This document shows positions 1 to 9,939 of a DNA stretch of 64,000 nucleotides, one piece after another; within the stretch, counting starts at the first letter, position 1, and every line of letters begins with the position of its first letter. The notes under the pieces are model-generated. The model saw only the letters and a program-made list of their open reading frames with translations, was not told where the DNA came from and did no database searches. The position numbers and the translations under genes were made by a program. The DNA comes from Shinisaurus crocodilurus (taxonomy: Eukaryota; Chordata; Lepidosauria; Squamata; Shinisauridae): the NCBI GenBank assembly GCA_021292165.1, contig CM037885.1:8241042-8305041 (forward strand), written 5' to 3'.

Positions 1-27
1 TGGCCTGGCTGTTGCACGCATGGCAGC

Positions 28-138
28 TTTCCCGAACCTGGCACCCTCCAGATGTGTCGGACTGCAACGCCCATAATCCCCCAGCCAGCAATGTTGTAGT
101 TGTAGTCCGACATATGTGGAGGGTGCCAGGCTGGGAAT
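28..138. repeat. Hairpin MITE, older 'cctggcaccctcc' family
   Basis: An imperfect palindrome. The left arm (37 onward, cctggcaccctccagatgtg) is the reverse complement of the right arm ending at 130, with a short spacer. Related copies lie near 4497, 11788, 21776, 28420, 33685, 42328, 45092, 47373, 58914 and 63176. Divergence between arms makes this older than the family at 475. Probably a non-autonomous DNA transposon. Confidence 0.7.
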
Positions 139-474
139 GCTGATGTCCGTCCGGCCCCTTCTCCCCAGGCGGGCCACGCGGGCAGGCGGCTTGGCTGGGG
201 CAGGGAGCGCACTGCAGCTGCTGGGCAACCCCGGGATGCTTGCCGAGGGCATAGCGGTGGCAGCAGGCCGCTCCTGGCAACTGCAAGGTGCTTTCCTGGC
301 CCGCCGCTTGATCCAGCAAAATTGCTGGCTGGGCCTGCCTCGTACTCGGGCACATTGTTTCTCTAATCACGTTCATGTTAAATGTATTCGACCGCATGTT
401 TAGCTTTTTGCTGTTTCATGCGGCTTACAATGGCACCTCTGGCTATGGGCCCGAGCAACTCTGTGGGTCTAGCT

Positions 475-610
475 CAGTGTTCTCCAACCTTGGGTCCCCA
501 GATGTTTTTGGCCTACAACTCCCAGCATGCCCCAGCCAGCTACGCTGGCTGGGGCATGCTGGGAGTTGTCGGCCAAAAACATCTGGGCGACCCAAGGTTG
601 GAGAACACTG
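475..610. mobile_element. 135-bp hairpin MITE, CAGTGTTCTCC family (hAT-type)
   Basis: An almost perfect inverted repeat beginning CAGTGTTCTCCAACC and ending with its complement; the arms meet at an 'agccagctacgctggct' centre. The flanks gtctagct / agctagct match at 6 of 8 positions, consistent with a decayed 8-bp duplication. It lies in a BCAM intron. Confidence 0.85.
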
Positions 611-1395
611 AGCTAGCTGCTTGGGAGGGCATCTTGATGGTTGGTGGCTGGAGGGAAGTGGGTGGAGCCAGGGAAGGGTGTGTGGACATTTCAGGAACCC
701 GGGAGGTCCAGATTGGAGGGCTGGATTTGGCCCTTGGGTCGGAGGCTCTGCACCCCCGCCCTAGACTTTTCCCTGGCTGTGTGGACTCTGCACAAAATAG
801 CCCCAAAATATGCACTGGGGGCCCCCCCCCTCAGTTTTGCAGCTGGCATTTGTATGACAATCTGTGCACATTTGCTTATTCTGGATCATTACAATCCTAT
901 CAGCACGCTTCCACGGGAGCAGGCCCCACACATTTACGCTGTCCTTCCTTCTCTGGCTAGGCCTGGGGTGGGGCAGGTCACCCCAGCCTCTTCCTTCCCC
1001 GTCCCTCTGCTCTGAAGATTTCACCACACGTGTTCTCCGCTCTTTCAGCAACCACACCCACAAAGGGAACACCCCAAAGGTGCTTGTCAGTGGTTTGGGG
1101 GATATATATCTTTAAATGTCCAACCTGTTCCAAGCCCATCGGAACGACAGAATCAGGCAAAACTGTCTCACAACAACGAAGGGACCATCACAGAAGGAAA
1201 GCCCCCCCGCCTCCCCCCCCCATTCTGTAATTCAGGCACTGGTGCGCGGTGCAGGTCCAGAATGGAAGAAGACTTGCAGCCCTGGGAGTCTTCTGGTCCT
1301 GTGATGATCAACGGCGGTGGTCGGGAACGGGGATTTGGGGTTCTTGGCGAAAGTTCGCCGTGAACCTTTGCTAACAGACCTGTCTCTCCCTGTAG

Positions 1396-1431
1396 TTTCC
1401 CCAACAGCATCTGCTTCCCCAGTGCCAGCAG
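1396..1431 (+). CDS. BCAM: BCAM stalk exon (36 nt)
   Basis: The acceptor is ctctccctgtag and the donor gtaagtc. Read in phase 1 it gives SPTASASPVPA, a Ser/Pro/Ala stalk of the kind that precedes the membrane in Ig adhesion receptors and may be O-glycosylated. The exon is phase 1-1, so including or skipping it keeps the frame. It is too short for ORF finders; support comes from the splice sites and joining frame. Confidence 0.6.
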
Positions 1432-3025
1432 GTAAGTCTTTCCCCTTCCCCTTCCCTTCCCCTCCCCAGACCCTGGTACTGCTAATACCCCCTGGTGAGC
1501 AGGGGCTGGCGATGTGGGTGGCATGAGACCCGGGTGGGCTTTCCGGACAGGTCAGATTCGGGGATTCCGCCCACTAACTGCTTTTTCCCCCTCTCCTGCA
1601 TGCTGCTGCCTCAGGGAACCCTGAGCTCCGGACAGGTGGGTGATAATGGGGTGGAAACTGTGTAGAGGGCACATTTTGGTTTGTGTCTGTTTCCAACACA
1701 CACACACACACACACACACACTGCCCCCCATGGAAGAGAAAAATGGGAAAAGTTGGGGGGGGATCCAAAAGGAAGCATTCTGTGGAATCCCGCTTTGCCG
1801 CCAAGAATGGAATACATTAATTTCCCAGCTGTTTTTGCTGCAGGTTTCGTTTGCGTTTTGTTGTACGTACAACAGGAGCTTGGAAGACAGTAATGCAAGT
1901 TCTAGTAAACGTTGTTCTTATTTCAGTCCCCCCCCCCCCACAGCCCGGAACAGCCCAATCTCGTCTGATCTCGGAAGCTAAGCAGGGTCGGGCCTGGTTA
2001 GTACTTGGATGGGTGACCTCCTTGGAATACCAGGTGCTGCAGGGAGGGACCGTAGCTCAGGGTGACAGAGCACCTTCTTTGCCTGCAGGAGGTCCCAGGT
2101 TCAATCCCCATCATCTCCAGGTAGGGCTGGGAAAGAATCCTGCCTGAAACCCTGGAGAGCTGCTGCCAGTCAGTGCCGACAATACTGGGCTGGATGGACC
2201 GAGGGTCTGACTCAGTATAAAGGCAGCTTCCGATGTTCCAAATAAATAAATAAGCAACCTTGCAAATTCTTTGAAAACGTTGCATCTTTTAGAGTGGGAG
2301 ATAGGTTTCAGGCTCGACTTAACCTTGTAACCATAGGAACCTGTAACACATACGGTTCACATTAAAATACAACAATAACAATATAGAAGCAGGATGAAAA
2401 TAATAAATAAAAACGTTAAGAACGTTTAAAAATATTACAACACCGTAACGACCAAATAGGGTGGTAACAACGGAGTCCCTCACAGGTCAGGGAAAGCTTG
2501 TGTGAGTAGGTGTGTTTCCAAGAGGCGTTAAAACTTGCTACTGCTTCTACCTCTCAAACCACACACGGGAGAGTGTTCCGAAAGGGTGGGTGCCACCACT
2601 GAGAAGGCCCACTTACATATCGCTAGTTGCCGACCGAACAACCAGTAAGGCCTCCTTCAGAAGATCTTAGGGGCTGTGACTGGGTATATAAAAGGGAAGA
2701 CGGTCGGCTCGGTGTCCTGGGGCCAAGTCATTTAGGGCTTTGTACGTCAGCAACCACTTCACGTCTGTGTCTTTCTCCCCAACAGTGGATGGCGAAGACA
2801 GCCAGGGCGGCAGCACAGTCGCGGTCATCGCGGTGTGCGTGTGCGTCCTGCTGCTCCTCCTCATCGTGGGCTTCTTCTACTTCATGCAACGCCGTGGCCA
2901 GCTGCCCTGTGGCGGGGGCGAGAAGAAGAGGTCTTTGTGAGTGAGCTCGCGTGTGCCAGGCAACCGGATCCACAGCCCCAGTGCCTCCCACCTCCCCAGT
3001 CCTCAGTGTGCTTCCCCCCCCACTG

Positions 3026-3067
<42 letters not shown>

Positions 3068-5166
3068 CCTTGGGAAGTTGAAAGGTGGGAGGAAGGAGAC
3101 AGCCTAGTGCTCTGACGCCACTTGTGTCCTCGGCTCCTTCTCCCGCTGCAGTTTTATGCCAGGGATGCACAACTAATAGCCTGGGGGGAGCTGATCGCCG
3201 TATGGCAAAGGTGGGGAGCCTGCTTCAGCCCGAGGGCCGAATTCAATTTCGGAGACGCTCTCGGGGGGGGGGGGGGCACATTCCATTGGTGGGCGGGGCC
3301 GAGGGCAAAAGGGGTGGTGCCAAAAATACTGGCATATTGTATCTTAAAGCTGTGACTGCCAGTAACGAAGCCTTAGGAGAGCCATTTCAACCTCTTAGAA
3401 TGGGGGGGGGGGGGAACTGCACAAAAGGCTGGGAAGCCACCAAAAGAATGGTGGTCCGGGGAAAGGGGGTGGGGCTGTATGGGAAATCTGGCAAAGCAGA
3501 ATTCGGACCACAGGAGGACTGGATTTGGCCCCAGGCCTGAGGCTCTCCCCTCCCCCCATGCCCTGTGGGGGTCCTGTCTGGCCCCAATGTATTTATTTAA
3601 TTAAATTGTGGTGTGTTTTTTTACCCCTCTCTTCCATCAGAAAAGGCTCCCAGAGCAATTAGTGTAAGAAAAACTAAAAGGCATGACACAAAAGGAAAAA
3701 GAGATGGAGAGGGAGGAGGAAAAAAAAAAAAAGCAAACATCGGCACCAGTTCTTAAAGTTACAGCATTCTTATGATGACCAGCTGGGATGGACACAGTTC
3801 AGGGAGAGGAGGAGCCAAAAGAAGCTGGTCCCTTGCAGTAGCCCCGTTCCGTTTCTCTCCCTCTGCTGCAGCCTGTTGGCACGGCCCTGCTCCCAAACAC
3901 CCCTTGCTATGCACGCCAGCTGCTTTCTCCTAGGCAAGGCACTATCCAGGGGAAGGGCTCTTTTTTTCTTTTCCTTTTTTTAACTCCCTTCTGTTCAGTG
4001 TGGGCGGCAGCAGAAAGTTTGGCCGAGTTTGGCCGTGTCTGCACCTCAGTCGCTCACTCCCGTTTAGCATTTTGGCTGCTACCAGCTGAGTTGCGTAGTA
4101 AGGGGAGGATTCTGGCGAACGCTCTGCCACTGCTCACACCGGGGATCACCTGCATGTATCCTCAGAACCGATCAGTCCAGGAGGGCGTAATGTTGTGTCC
4201 CTTCACACTGGCTAAGTACACTCGGTGTCCCCTGCTTTAAAATTTAACTTGCCAGTTTCAGAGGTTTATGCAAGTCCTACTCACTTACGCTTGGGCGACT
4301 GCCAGCCTTCCCCGACCAGTAAGGTGTCCTCCAGGCGTGTTGGATTGTTATTTTAAACTGTGTTTTTTAATTTGGTTTTTAATCTTTTAAACTATTTTGT
4401 ATGCTTTTATTGTTGTTTTTATGTATACACTATTGTGAGCCGCCCAGAGAGCTTCGGCTGTGGGGCGGGATAGAAATGAAATAAATGAAATGAAATGACT
4501 ACAACTCCCATTATGCCCCAGCCAACCATGCTGGGAGTTGTAGTTCAACACATCTGGAGGGCAGCAGGCTGCGGAATGCTACATGTAGATGTGCCAGTGG
4601 TCTCCGATCCCAGATTTTAATTTTTGATCTGTGACTTTTGCACAGTCCCCTCCAGCTGTAGAGCTATAAATGGATGAAGGATTTGCCGGTGGGGGCAGGG
4701 GCGAAGAGCATGACAAGAGCGGGGCCGGCAAGTAACCCTATCCTGCTGAGCGCCTTGCCCACCTGTCCCTGGAATGTTGTGCTCAGATGTCTGTTTCCTT
4801 CTCCTGCCAGGACTCCCAAGGAAGCGAATCCGGATGACACGGTGGTGGAGATGAAGACAGACAAGCGGAATGAACAGACGGGACTGCTGAGCCCCGGGGG
4901 AGGCGGCGGGGGCGGGGGGACAAATGAGGTGAGTGGGGGAAAGGGCAGCCCCGCTCCCCACAGAGCCTCGGAGTTGGTGGGAGGGGGTTATCCTTTTCCG
5001 GCATGAGGCGGTGCAGAAAGATTTCTGGGGCTTCATTGGGGAGTGTTTCACCCTGATGGGGCTGTGGGGTCTGGAACGGAGGCGATTCGGGTGGGTCAGG
5101 GGAAGAGTCTGGTGGGTGAACGGTTTTTCTTCCTTTTTATCTTCTGCCTCCCCCCTGCAGTGCTGA
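1396..5166 (+). CDS. BCAM: BCAM-like adhesion receptor, 3' end of gene (spliced, partial)
   Basis: The 3' part of a type I immunoglobulin-superfamily receptor; human BCAM (Lutheran) binds laminin alpha-5 and couples to spectrin. Exons: 1396-1431, 1615-1635, 2786-2936, 4811-4928, 5161-5166. All have GT/AG borders, and phases (1,1,1,2,0) join into one frame. The product shows a Ser/Pro-rich stalk, a ~22-residue membrane segment, a basic stop-transfer (QRRGQ) and a tail of about 60 residues. BCAM identity rests on NEQTGLL followed by a Gly run and a terminal Cys encoded alone in the last exon, which fits my memory of human BCAM (EQTGLL...GDEC end). The tail also has VVEMKTDK, resembling MCAM (VVEVKSDK), so MCAM is the main alternative; the CBLC neighbour supports BCAM. 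Ig domains lie outside the window. Confidence 0.75.
1615..1635 (+). CDS. BCAM: BCAM stalk micro-exon (21 nt)
   Basis: The acceptor tgctgcctcag and donor gtgggtgat bound only 21 nt. In phase 1 it adds NPELRT plus split codons at each edge, between the Ser/Pro stalk and the VDGEDSQGG run before the membrane segment. Being symmetric (phase 1-1), it is a natural cassette exon. Weaker than its neighbours because a 21-nt open stretch between splice-like signals can arise by chance. Confidence 0.5.
1696..1721 (+). repeat. (AC)n microsatellite
   Basis: Dinucleotide AC run in the BCAM intron. Confidence 0.95.
1941..2250 (+). mobile_element. 5S rRNA-like head joined to a tRNA-derived SINE
   Basis: Bases 1941-2044 follow vertebrate 5S rRNA closely, including the internal promoter (tctgatctcggaagctaagc, then ttagtacttggatggg). 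The sequence passes directly into a tRNA-derived SINE from about 2046: A box tagctcaggg, B box ggttcaatccc, and the usual tail ending 'aaggcagcttccgatgttcc'. This recalls 5S-tRNA composites such as AmnSINE1, though a tRNA SINE inserted beside a 5S pseudogene is also possible. Not a functional 5S gene: the 5' ~20 nt are replaced by a C run. Confidence 0.75.
2330..2762 (-). mobile_element. L2/CR1-like LINE 3' fragment
   Basis: The - strand reads as a LINE 3' end: the A-rich 'taaaatacaacaataacaat' stretch, the 'ccaccactgagaaggccc' block shared with other copies here, and a translated remnant YKALNDLAPGH. It ends about 24 nt before the acceptor of the BCAM transmembrane exon, so it supplies sequence just upstream of that splice site. 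Confidence 0.65.
2786..2936 (+). CDS. BCAM: BCAM transmembrane exon
   Basis: Acceptor ctttctccccaacag, donor gtgagtgag directly after the two bases TT. From phase 1 it encodes VDGEDSQGGST, a hydrophobic span VAVIAVCVCVLLLLLIVGFF followed by YFM, then QRRGQLPCGGGEKKRS. Arg/Lys after the span make the extracellular N-terminus / cytosolic C-terminus topology clear. In human BCAM, basic residues here bind spectrin; their presence suggests the contact is kept. The exon ends in phase 2 and joins the next to make Leu-Thr-Pro-Lys. Confidence 0.85.
3027..3065 (+). repeat. (AC)n microsatellite
   Basis: About 19 AC units, 90 bases after the transmembrane-exon donor. Confidence 0.95.
3183..3570 (+). repeat. 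Interspersed repeat, 'cttcagcccgaggg...gatttggccc' family
   Basis: Contains 'ttcagcccgagggccgaatt', G runs at 3268-3281 and 3404-3415, 'ccaaaaatactggcatatt', and a gatttggcccc...ggctctcccc end. Parts recur at 640-770, 54215-54362 and 58600-58785. It looks like a non-autonomous DNA element; termini are not sharply defined. Confidence 0.5.
3571..4349 (+). other. BCAM intron, no recognised feature
   Basis: Mostly unrecognised sequence with a short AT-rich stretch (3588-3660) resembling LINE 3' tails and an A run at 3719-3732. Confidence 0.4.
4350..4496 (+). mobile_element. L2-like LINE 3' tail
   Basis: The 3' terminal signature 'ttgtgagccgcccagagagc...ggcgggatagaaatgaaataaatgaaatgaaatg' (in separate parts) is the generic reptile L2-type 3' end on the + strand, ending in short tandem repeats. 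The hairpin MITE begins where it ends. Confidence 0.7.
4497..4582. repeat. Hairpin MITE, older family
   Basis: Arms actacaactcccattatg / catgctgggagttgtagt around a short loop, followed by the 'cacatctggagggc' arm of the family at 28-138. Confidence 0.65.
4811..4928 (+). CDS. BCAM: BCAM cytoplasmic tail exon
   Basis: The acceptor is ccttctcctgccag and the donor GAG|gtgagtg. It encodes TPKEANPDDTVVEMKTDK, then RNEQTGLLSP, eight Gly and TNE. The LL after EQTG matches the dileucine used for basolateral sorting in human BCAM (family knowledge), and Ser/Thr residues are possible phosphosites. VVEMKTDK resembles the MCAM tail, suggesting a feature older than the BCAM/MCAM split. The Gly run is encoded by GG-rich sequence prone to length change. 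It ends in phase 0. Confidence 0.85.
5161..5166 (+). CDS. BCAM: BCAM last coding exon: one Cys codon and stop
   Basis: After a strong pyrimidine tract and cccccctgcag, the exon opens TGC TGA, adding a terminal Cys after TNE. Human BCAM also ends in Cys (GDEC). The exon continues as 3' UTR. Confidence 0.75.
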   Translation, partial: C

Positions 5167-6185
5167 GAATGAGCCCGGAGTTGTCTTGTTCCAGAGGAAA
5201 CCCCCCTGCCCGCTCTGCACCGCCCACCATGGATAAAGGGGATGCCCTGGCTGGACTGCGAGGGGAAGGCGGTCCTCCCAGCCCCCCCCCTTCCGCGAGG
5301 GGCAGGACACATCCATGCATCTAGACTTTTGCTGTGGGAGTGGGGTGAGGTGCAAGGGTTGTGCTGCCGCTACTTCCTCCTCCTTGAGAAAGCCTGATTT
5401 TGTTTCGTTTTGTGTTTAAAAAAGAAACTGACATATGCCCAGACCCCTCTGGTATGAGTGGACACATCATCGACACAGGTTCTTGCATATCCCCACACCT
5501 GCCACCACCTGTACGCCTGTTGCCTACCTGTGGACGTGAACTAGTCCACCACAATTACTTAACGTCAGTAGCATGCAAACACAGCCTTGCAAGTACGTTC
5601 ACAAATGTTACTGGCTCATCCCTTTTTTATTTTATGTTATTATTTTCCCCACCTCTCTGCCAGCACACTTGCAGTCAAAAATGAGCCAACTTTGGTCAGT
5701 CTTTCCTGCCTGGTCACTGGGAGGCGATACTTGCTCGCCACAGGCAACTGGGCAAATACCTATTTTTTAAGCTTGTGCAAAGAGATGTGCGCACCCATGT
5801 TTCTGCACGTACACATATAGTGTCTGTACCCTCAACGTAAAACATGCACCCAAAGTGAACTTGTACAGGCGCGCCCCTTGTTCACCATGCACACGCAAAA
5901 GTATTACTTACTCGTGCTGGTTGACCTGAGGATATGGCAGAAGTTAACATGGGTGCCTGTTCTTCATATGTTTGCACAGTACCATGCATGTGTGAATGTG
6001 CCCCGTCCAAACATCAACATGTACACACATGCTGCTAATTTGCCATGCGCGCATGTGTGTGTATGCATGTGCGTGAGCCATCCTATGAACACCTGCCATC
6101 CGTGTACCTTTCTAGCAAGTAAGCATATCTGTGCTCCTAGCACATTTACAAATCCCCATGGTGCATATTTTACACGCATGTCCAT
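5167..6185 (+). other. BCAM 3' UTR and following unique sequence
   Basis: No AATAAA hexamer is seen close to the stop, so the transcript end is not placed. Bases 5760-6180 are rich in 'catgcac/tgtgcat'-type steps but hold no repeat I recognise. Confidence 0.35.
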
Positions 6186-6189
6186 CAGC

Positions 6190-6275
6190 ATATTAGATCA
6201 TAGGATCATAGAGTTGGAAGGAGCCTACAAGGCCATCGAGTCCAACCCCCTGCTCAATGCAGGAAACTAGAGGAG
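6190..6275 (-). mobile_element. CR1-type 3' end fragment
   Basis: Reads 'gatcataggatcatagagtt...ggccatcgagtccaaccccc' (in parts), the reverse complement of a CR1 3' terminus with its short terminal repeat. Confidence 0.75.
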
Positions 6276-6544
6276 GGGTTGCCAGTTTCTGTACCTGGCC
6301 GCTGTGGCTGTCCCTTTAACAGCTGTCTGATCTGCTGCAATGAGCAAGTGGTAATGCTACCACTGTCTCATGGAAAAAGCTTCCCCCGCTAATTTCTGCA
6401 GGTGCTCTGCTTAAAGCAGGCCAGGCCGATTGGGGTGTGTGTGTGTTTTCTCCCCTAGTCCTGTTAGCAACCCTAAAACACTCGTGCCTCTTGCCCTCTG
6501 ACACTGATGTTCCATGTACACAAGCCAGCACCTCCTCATGCTTA
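6276..6544 (+). other. No feature recognised
   Basis: Short interval between two CR1-tailed elements; contains a short GT run at 6437-6449 and nothing else I can name. Confidence 0.3.
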
Positions 6545-6702
6545 ATCTCATAGATTCATAGATCATAGAGTTGGAAGGGGCCTACAAGGCCATCGAGCCC
6601 AACCCCCTGCTCAATGCAGGGAACTGGAGGAGGGGTCTTCCATCCAAGTAATAACCAGGCCTGACCCTGCTTAGCTTTCCACGCTCAGACAAGCTGAGCT
6701 AG
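6545..6702 (-). mobile_element. 5S-derived SINE with CR1 tail
   Basis: On the - strand, a 5S rRNA-like head (gtggaaagctaagcagggtc, then ttacttggatgg) runs directly into the CR1 3' end (ttgagcagggggttgggctc ... tctatgatc). The same architecture occurs at 49035-49170, so this is an element structure and not a chance junction. It fits a SINE3-type family (5S promoter head, partner-LINE tail). Confidence 0.65.
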
Positions 6703-6767
6703 CGTGAGCCTCTTTGTGCAGGATCCCAATATGTCACACCAGAGTGATGCTCTCTGTCTCTCTACCT

Positions 6768-6902
6768 CAGTGTTCTCCAACCTTGGGTCCCCAGATGTTT
6801 TTGGCCTACAACTCCCAGCATGCCCCAGCCAGCTATGCTGGCTGGGGCATGCTGGGAGTTGTAGGCCAAAAACATCTGGGGGCCCAAGGTTGGAGAACAC
6901 TG
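6768..6902. mobile_element. 135-bp hairpin MITE, CAGTGTTCTCC family
   Basis: Near-perfect palindrome identical in design to 475-610. No clear 8-bp duplication in the flanks. Confidence 0.85.
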
Positions 6903-8015
6903 CGCTGGTGAGAACATTGCTTCTCGCCCCGCATGTTCAGAATGTGCTTCCCTCAACATTTGTCACCATATAGTCAGTTCTGGCTCCTGGGGTTCGGAGG
7001 GCGGGGCTTCTCAGTCAGCGGGATGTGGCTTTGTGAGGCAGGCTTGAACCACAGCAGCTTCCCTCCCTCCCTCCGCCAGCTGGAGAACGAGTGAGCCACC
7101 CCCCAAACGTCAGGCCTTACCAATGGGTAGCTAATGTGTTTTGGTTCCAGCCACTCTCATGATATCTCTCCCTCCCTCCCTCTCACTCTCACACACACAC
7201 CCCTTCAGGGGATGGCTTGATCCTACCGCTTCCAAAATTTCGATTCCCTTCACCGAAATGTATTGTTTTTATACGGCATTTTTGTCTGTCTGGGATAAGC
7301 CTTCTGGGGGTTGTAGTCTTCCCTCCCTTCCCCTAATCCCTGTGGCGTGTCTGCTCCTTTCTCTCTTGCACTGTCTGGTCAAGACACTGGCTTTTTGGGG
7401 GGGACTTGGGGCTATCTCTTTTTCTTTTTTTTTTAAAGGTGTAGTCTATTTAATGGTGTTGCGTCCTAGAGAAAAGGGCAAGGCTGTGGAGCTATGGCAG
7501 AACGTGGGGCGGCGGCAGGGAGGTGGCAGCCAGGACAAGAAAAGGGAAGGGCTAATCTGTTGGCCACAACGTTTTTAAAAAGAAGCATTTTCACAGGGAG
7601 GCACACTTTCCCTCCTTGAACGGCAGCTGGGAAAACCCCTTGACTTCCCCCCCTCACCTCATCCTTTTTACTCTCCTGCCTCCATATCTCCCTAATAAGG
7701 ATGGGGTTGCGTCTGTCTTGCACACCTCGCTGGCCAAAACCTCCCCCTTAAACCCCACCCCACTTTCCTGCCCCTTCCCTTTTCTCTCTTGCCTGTTGCT
7801 ACTTTTAGGGTGGCCACCACATTTATTTTTTAATTTTTTTTTTACAACAACAACAACAACAACAAAGACCCTGCTGCCTTTCACAGCAGCTTGATCTGCA
7901 GGCCTTTTTCTGCTGAGAATGCCCCTTTCCGTGCTGTTGCTCTAGCTCTGGATTTCCTGCATCAAGCAGGGGGTTTGACTAGATGGCCTCCCAAGACCCT
8001 CTTCAGCTGTATTAT
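6903..8015 (+). other. No gene recognised; low-complexity tracts
   Basis: Includes a pyrimidine-rich stretch (7165-7205), T/A runs at 7417-7437 and 7826-7845, and an ACA trinucleotide run at 7845-7866. The protein frames are low-complexity and match no family. Confidence 0.4.
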
Positions 8016-8017
8016 TC

Positions 8018-8475
8018 TGTGACCTGGTTTCAATTGTGGGTTGTTGGATCCTGGATTGTCATTACGTGCAAACCTGGAACTATGAGTTGTTAAGCACAAA
8101 CAACCCAGGAAGAGAACCAATGGTTTATTGTTGGGTTGTGAAGTCTGGGTTGTTTTAACTATGGGTTGTCATTACGTGTGAACCCAGAACCGTGGGTTGT
8201 TCATGGGTTGTTTCGTGAGGCTACAGAGCCAGCGGGCAAAAGTGGTAAAAAAAACAAACAAATCCCAGCTGTACATGCCACTATTACAGCACCACAAAGA
8301 CATTTGGGATACAGGGAAGGAGCGGACGAAGGAGGCGGGAATCAAACTACCCAGGAATTGGAAAAAACAACCTGTGCTTGGTGCAATCATCTGGCAAGAC
8401 AAATCATGGATAAACTCTGGGTAAGGCAACAACCCGTGCTCTGGGTTGTTGTTATGTGCAAACCAAGTCTATGCA
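8018..8475. repeat. TIR element, 'gggttgtcattacgtg' family
   Basis: Dominated by repeats of 'gggttgt' with 'cattacgtgcaaac' near the left end and 'gttgttatgtgcaaacc' near the right end. The middle resembles 26060-26210. Probably a hAT-type non-autonomous element; precise termini not fixed. Confidence 0.5.
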
Positions 8476-8815
8476 AAGCTTCACCTACTGACTTATTTTT
8501 CCTGCAGACCAAGCTGTTATAGGCACAGGAGCAGGTCAGCTGACAACCCTAGCTGTTTTGCATCCACCAGTCATCCCCCCCCGCCCCCTACCAATGCCAT
8601 AGCTCCAGTGTCGCCCTTCAGATGTGTCTGTTGCCTGCTGCCCTTCCCCCTGGGTTACACTGTACATTAGCAATTAAAAATATTGTAACCTCTGTTTGGC
8701 TCCTGAATTTGTTTCTTCTGCTTCATCTGTGTCCTGGTAGACAGTTGTGCCCCCTTCCCACAAGCCCCTTACCTTTCAAAAATATAACCTCTTATGTGGG
8801 ATGTATCATTTAGAG

Positions 8816-8950
8816 CAGTGTTCTCCATCCTTGGGTCCCCAGATGTTTTTGGCCTACAACTCCCTGCATGCCGCAGCCAGCTATGCTGGCTGGGGCATGC
8901 TGGGAGTTATAGGCCAAAAACATCTGGGGACCCAAGGTTGGAGAACACTG
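8816..8950. mobile_element. 135-bp hairpin MITE with perfect 8-bp duplication
   Basis: CAGTGTTCTCC family. It is flanked by atttagag at 8808-8815 and 8951-8958, an exact 8-bp target-site duplication. That places the family in the hAT superfamily (TIR CAGTG, 8-bp TSD). Confidence 0.92.
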
Positions 8951-8958
8951 ATTTAGAG

Positions 8959-9939
8959 TGTTGGAGGTAGCCAGTCTCTCCCAGTCCTTTTGGTATTGAT
9001 TTTGGAGACATTCACCCTTCCTTCCTCCAGGGAAGGAAATGTCAGCTGAGAGAGGGGAATAGTTTATTTTTACTTAATTGTTCCTCTCCCACAAGGTGGT
9101 CAGTGTGATCTGGGGTTAGCTGGCTTCCATCTTGGGTGGTCTACTTACTTGTGGTTCTAGATTCCTCATGGTCCACTGCTGTGTATTAAATTTTAAAAGC
9201 CAAGAGTGCAGATTAGGGATCTCTTAACAGTTAAAGGAGGGGCAAGTTAATCTGTGTTAACTGAGCCTTCCTGAATACGGTATTCACTTTTGCTTAAGAA
9301 CTTAAGAATCAGAGACCTGAGATCCACTTGGTTCCACTCCCCCCCCCCCCAAGAATCCCAGCAGATGCTTGGTGGTCCACTGGAAATTCAGGGTGAGCCA
9401 AATGTTTTCAGTCGAAAACATTTCACTCCCCCTTCTGCATTTTTGCACCTTCCAGTTTAGCAGTGTGGTCATAAACAGTCCTTCCCTATGGCTGCCTGCA
9501 GTCATTTTCCCAGAATCCATCTGGGAAACCAGTAGGCATTCCCAAATGAATTCTGGGAAAAGCAATGGTAGCTGCCATTTCCCGGCACCACCCCAAGGCC
9601 CATATGAGCAGTGCTATGTCCTTGTGTAATATTGTTCCCAGATGGATTGTGGGGGGGGAGAAGTCGTGGCTACCGGGAAGAACTTTGCTTGCTGCCTTTT
9701 TTTTTTTTTACTTGATCCATTCGTTCATATTTTTTTCAAACTATAGTCCGGCCCCCCAACGGTCTGAGGGTCAATGAACCGGCCCACCTGTTTAAAAGTT
9801 TGAGGAGACCCCGGTGCTCCAGGGTTTTTTTGGTTTGTACCTGACTCTACTCAGTGTCCTTTGCACTTTTCACCCCTTTCACTGAGACTCTAGATGATTG
9901 GGGACAAGCACTTCTCTCCAACTTCCTGAGCACCTAGAT
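8959..9939 (+). other. No gene recognised
   Basis: Contains a weak internal inverted repeat of 'cccagaatccatctgggaa' type (9510-9660) and 'cggccccccaacggtctgagggtcaatgaac'-like text (9750-9790), typical of diverged DNA elements. No exon-like signal was found. Confidence 0.35.

Larger units (their letters stand above)
1..1395 (+). other. BCAM intron, left edge of window
   Basis: Intronic sequence upstream of the first recognisable BCAM exon. No immunoglobulin-like exon is visible, so the extracellular Ig domains must lie left of the window. It holds two hairpin MITEs (listed separately), a partial copy at about 640-770 of the repeat seen at 3183-3570 (shared 'gatttggccc' end), and otherwise nothing I recognise. 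Open frames here show no family similarity. Confidence 0.5.

Noticed and set aside
1941..2044. A genuine 5S rRNA gene
   Set aside because: The 5' part is missing and it is fused to a SINE; no terminator T run at the expected place.
3027..3065. Array-like AC, TG and AT repeats as regulatory arrays
   Set aside because: Simple microsatellites; nothing distinguishes them from background.
6768..6973. Recurring frames containing [20 protein letters not shown]
   Set aside because: This peptide is simply the hairpin MITE translated; it recurs at every copy and on both strands.
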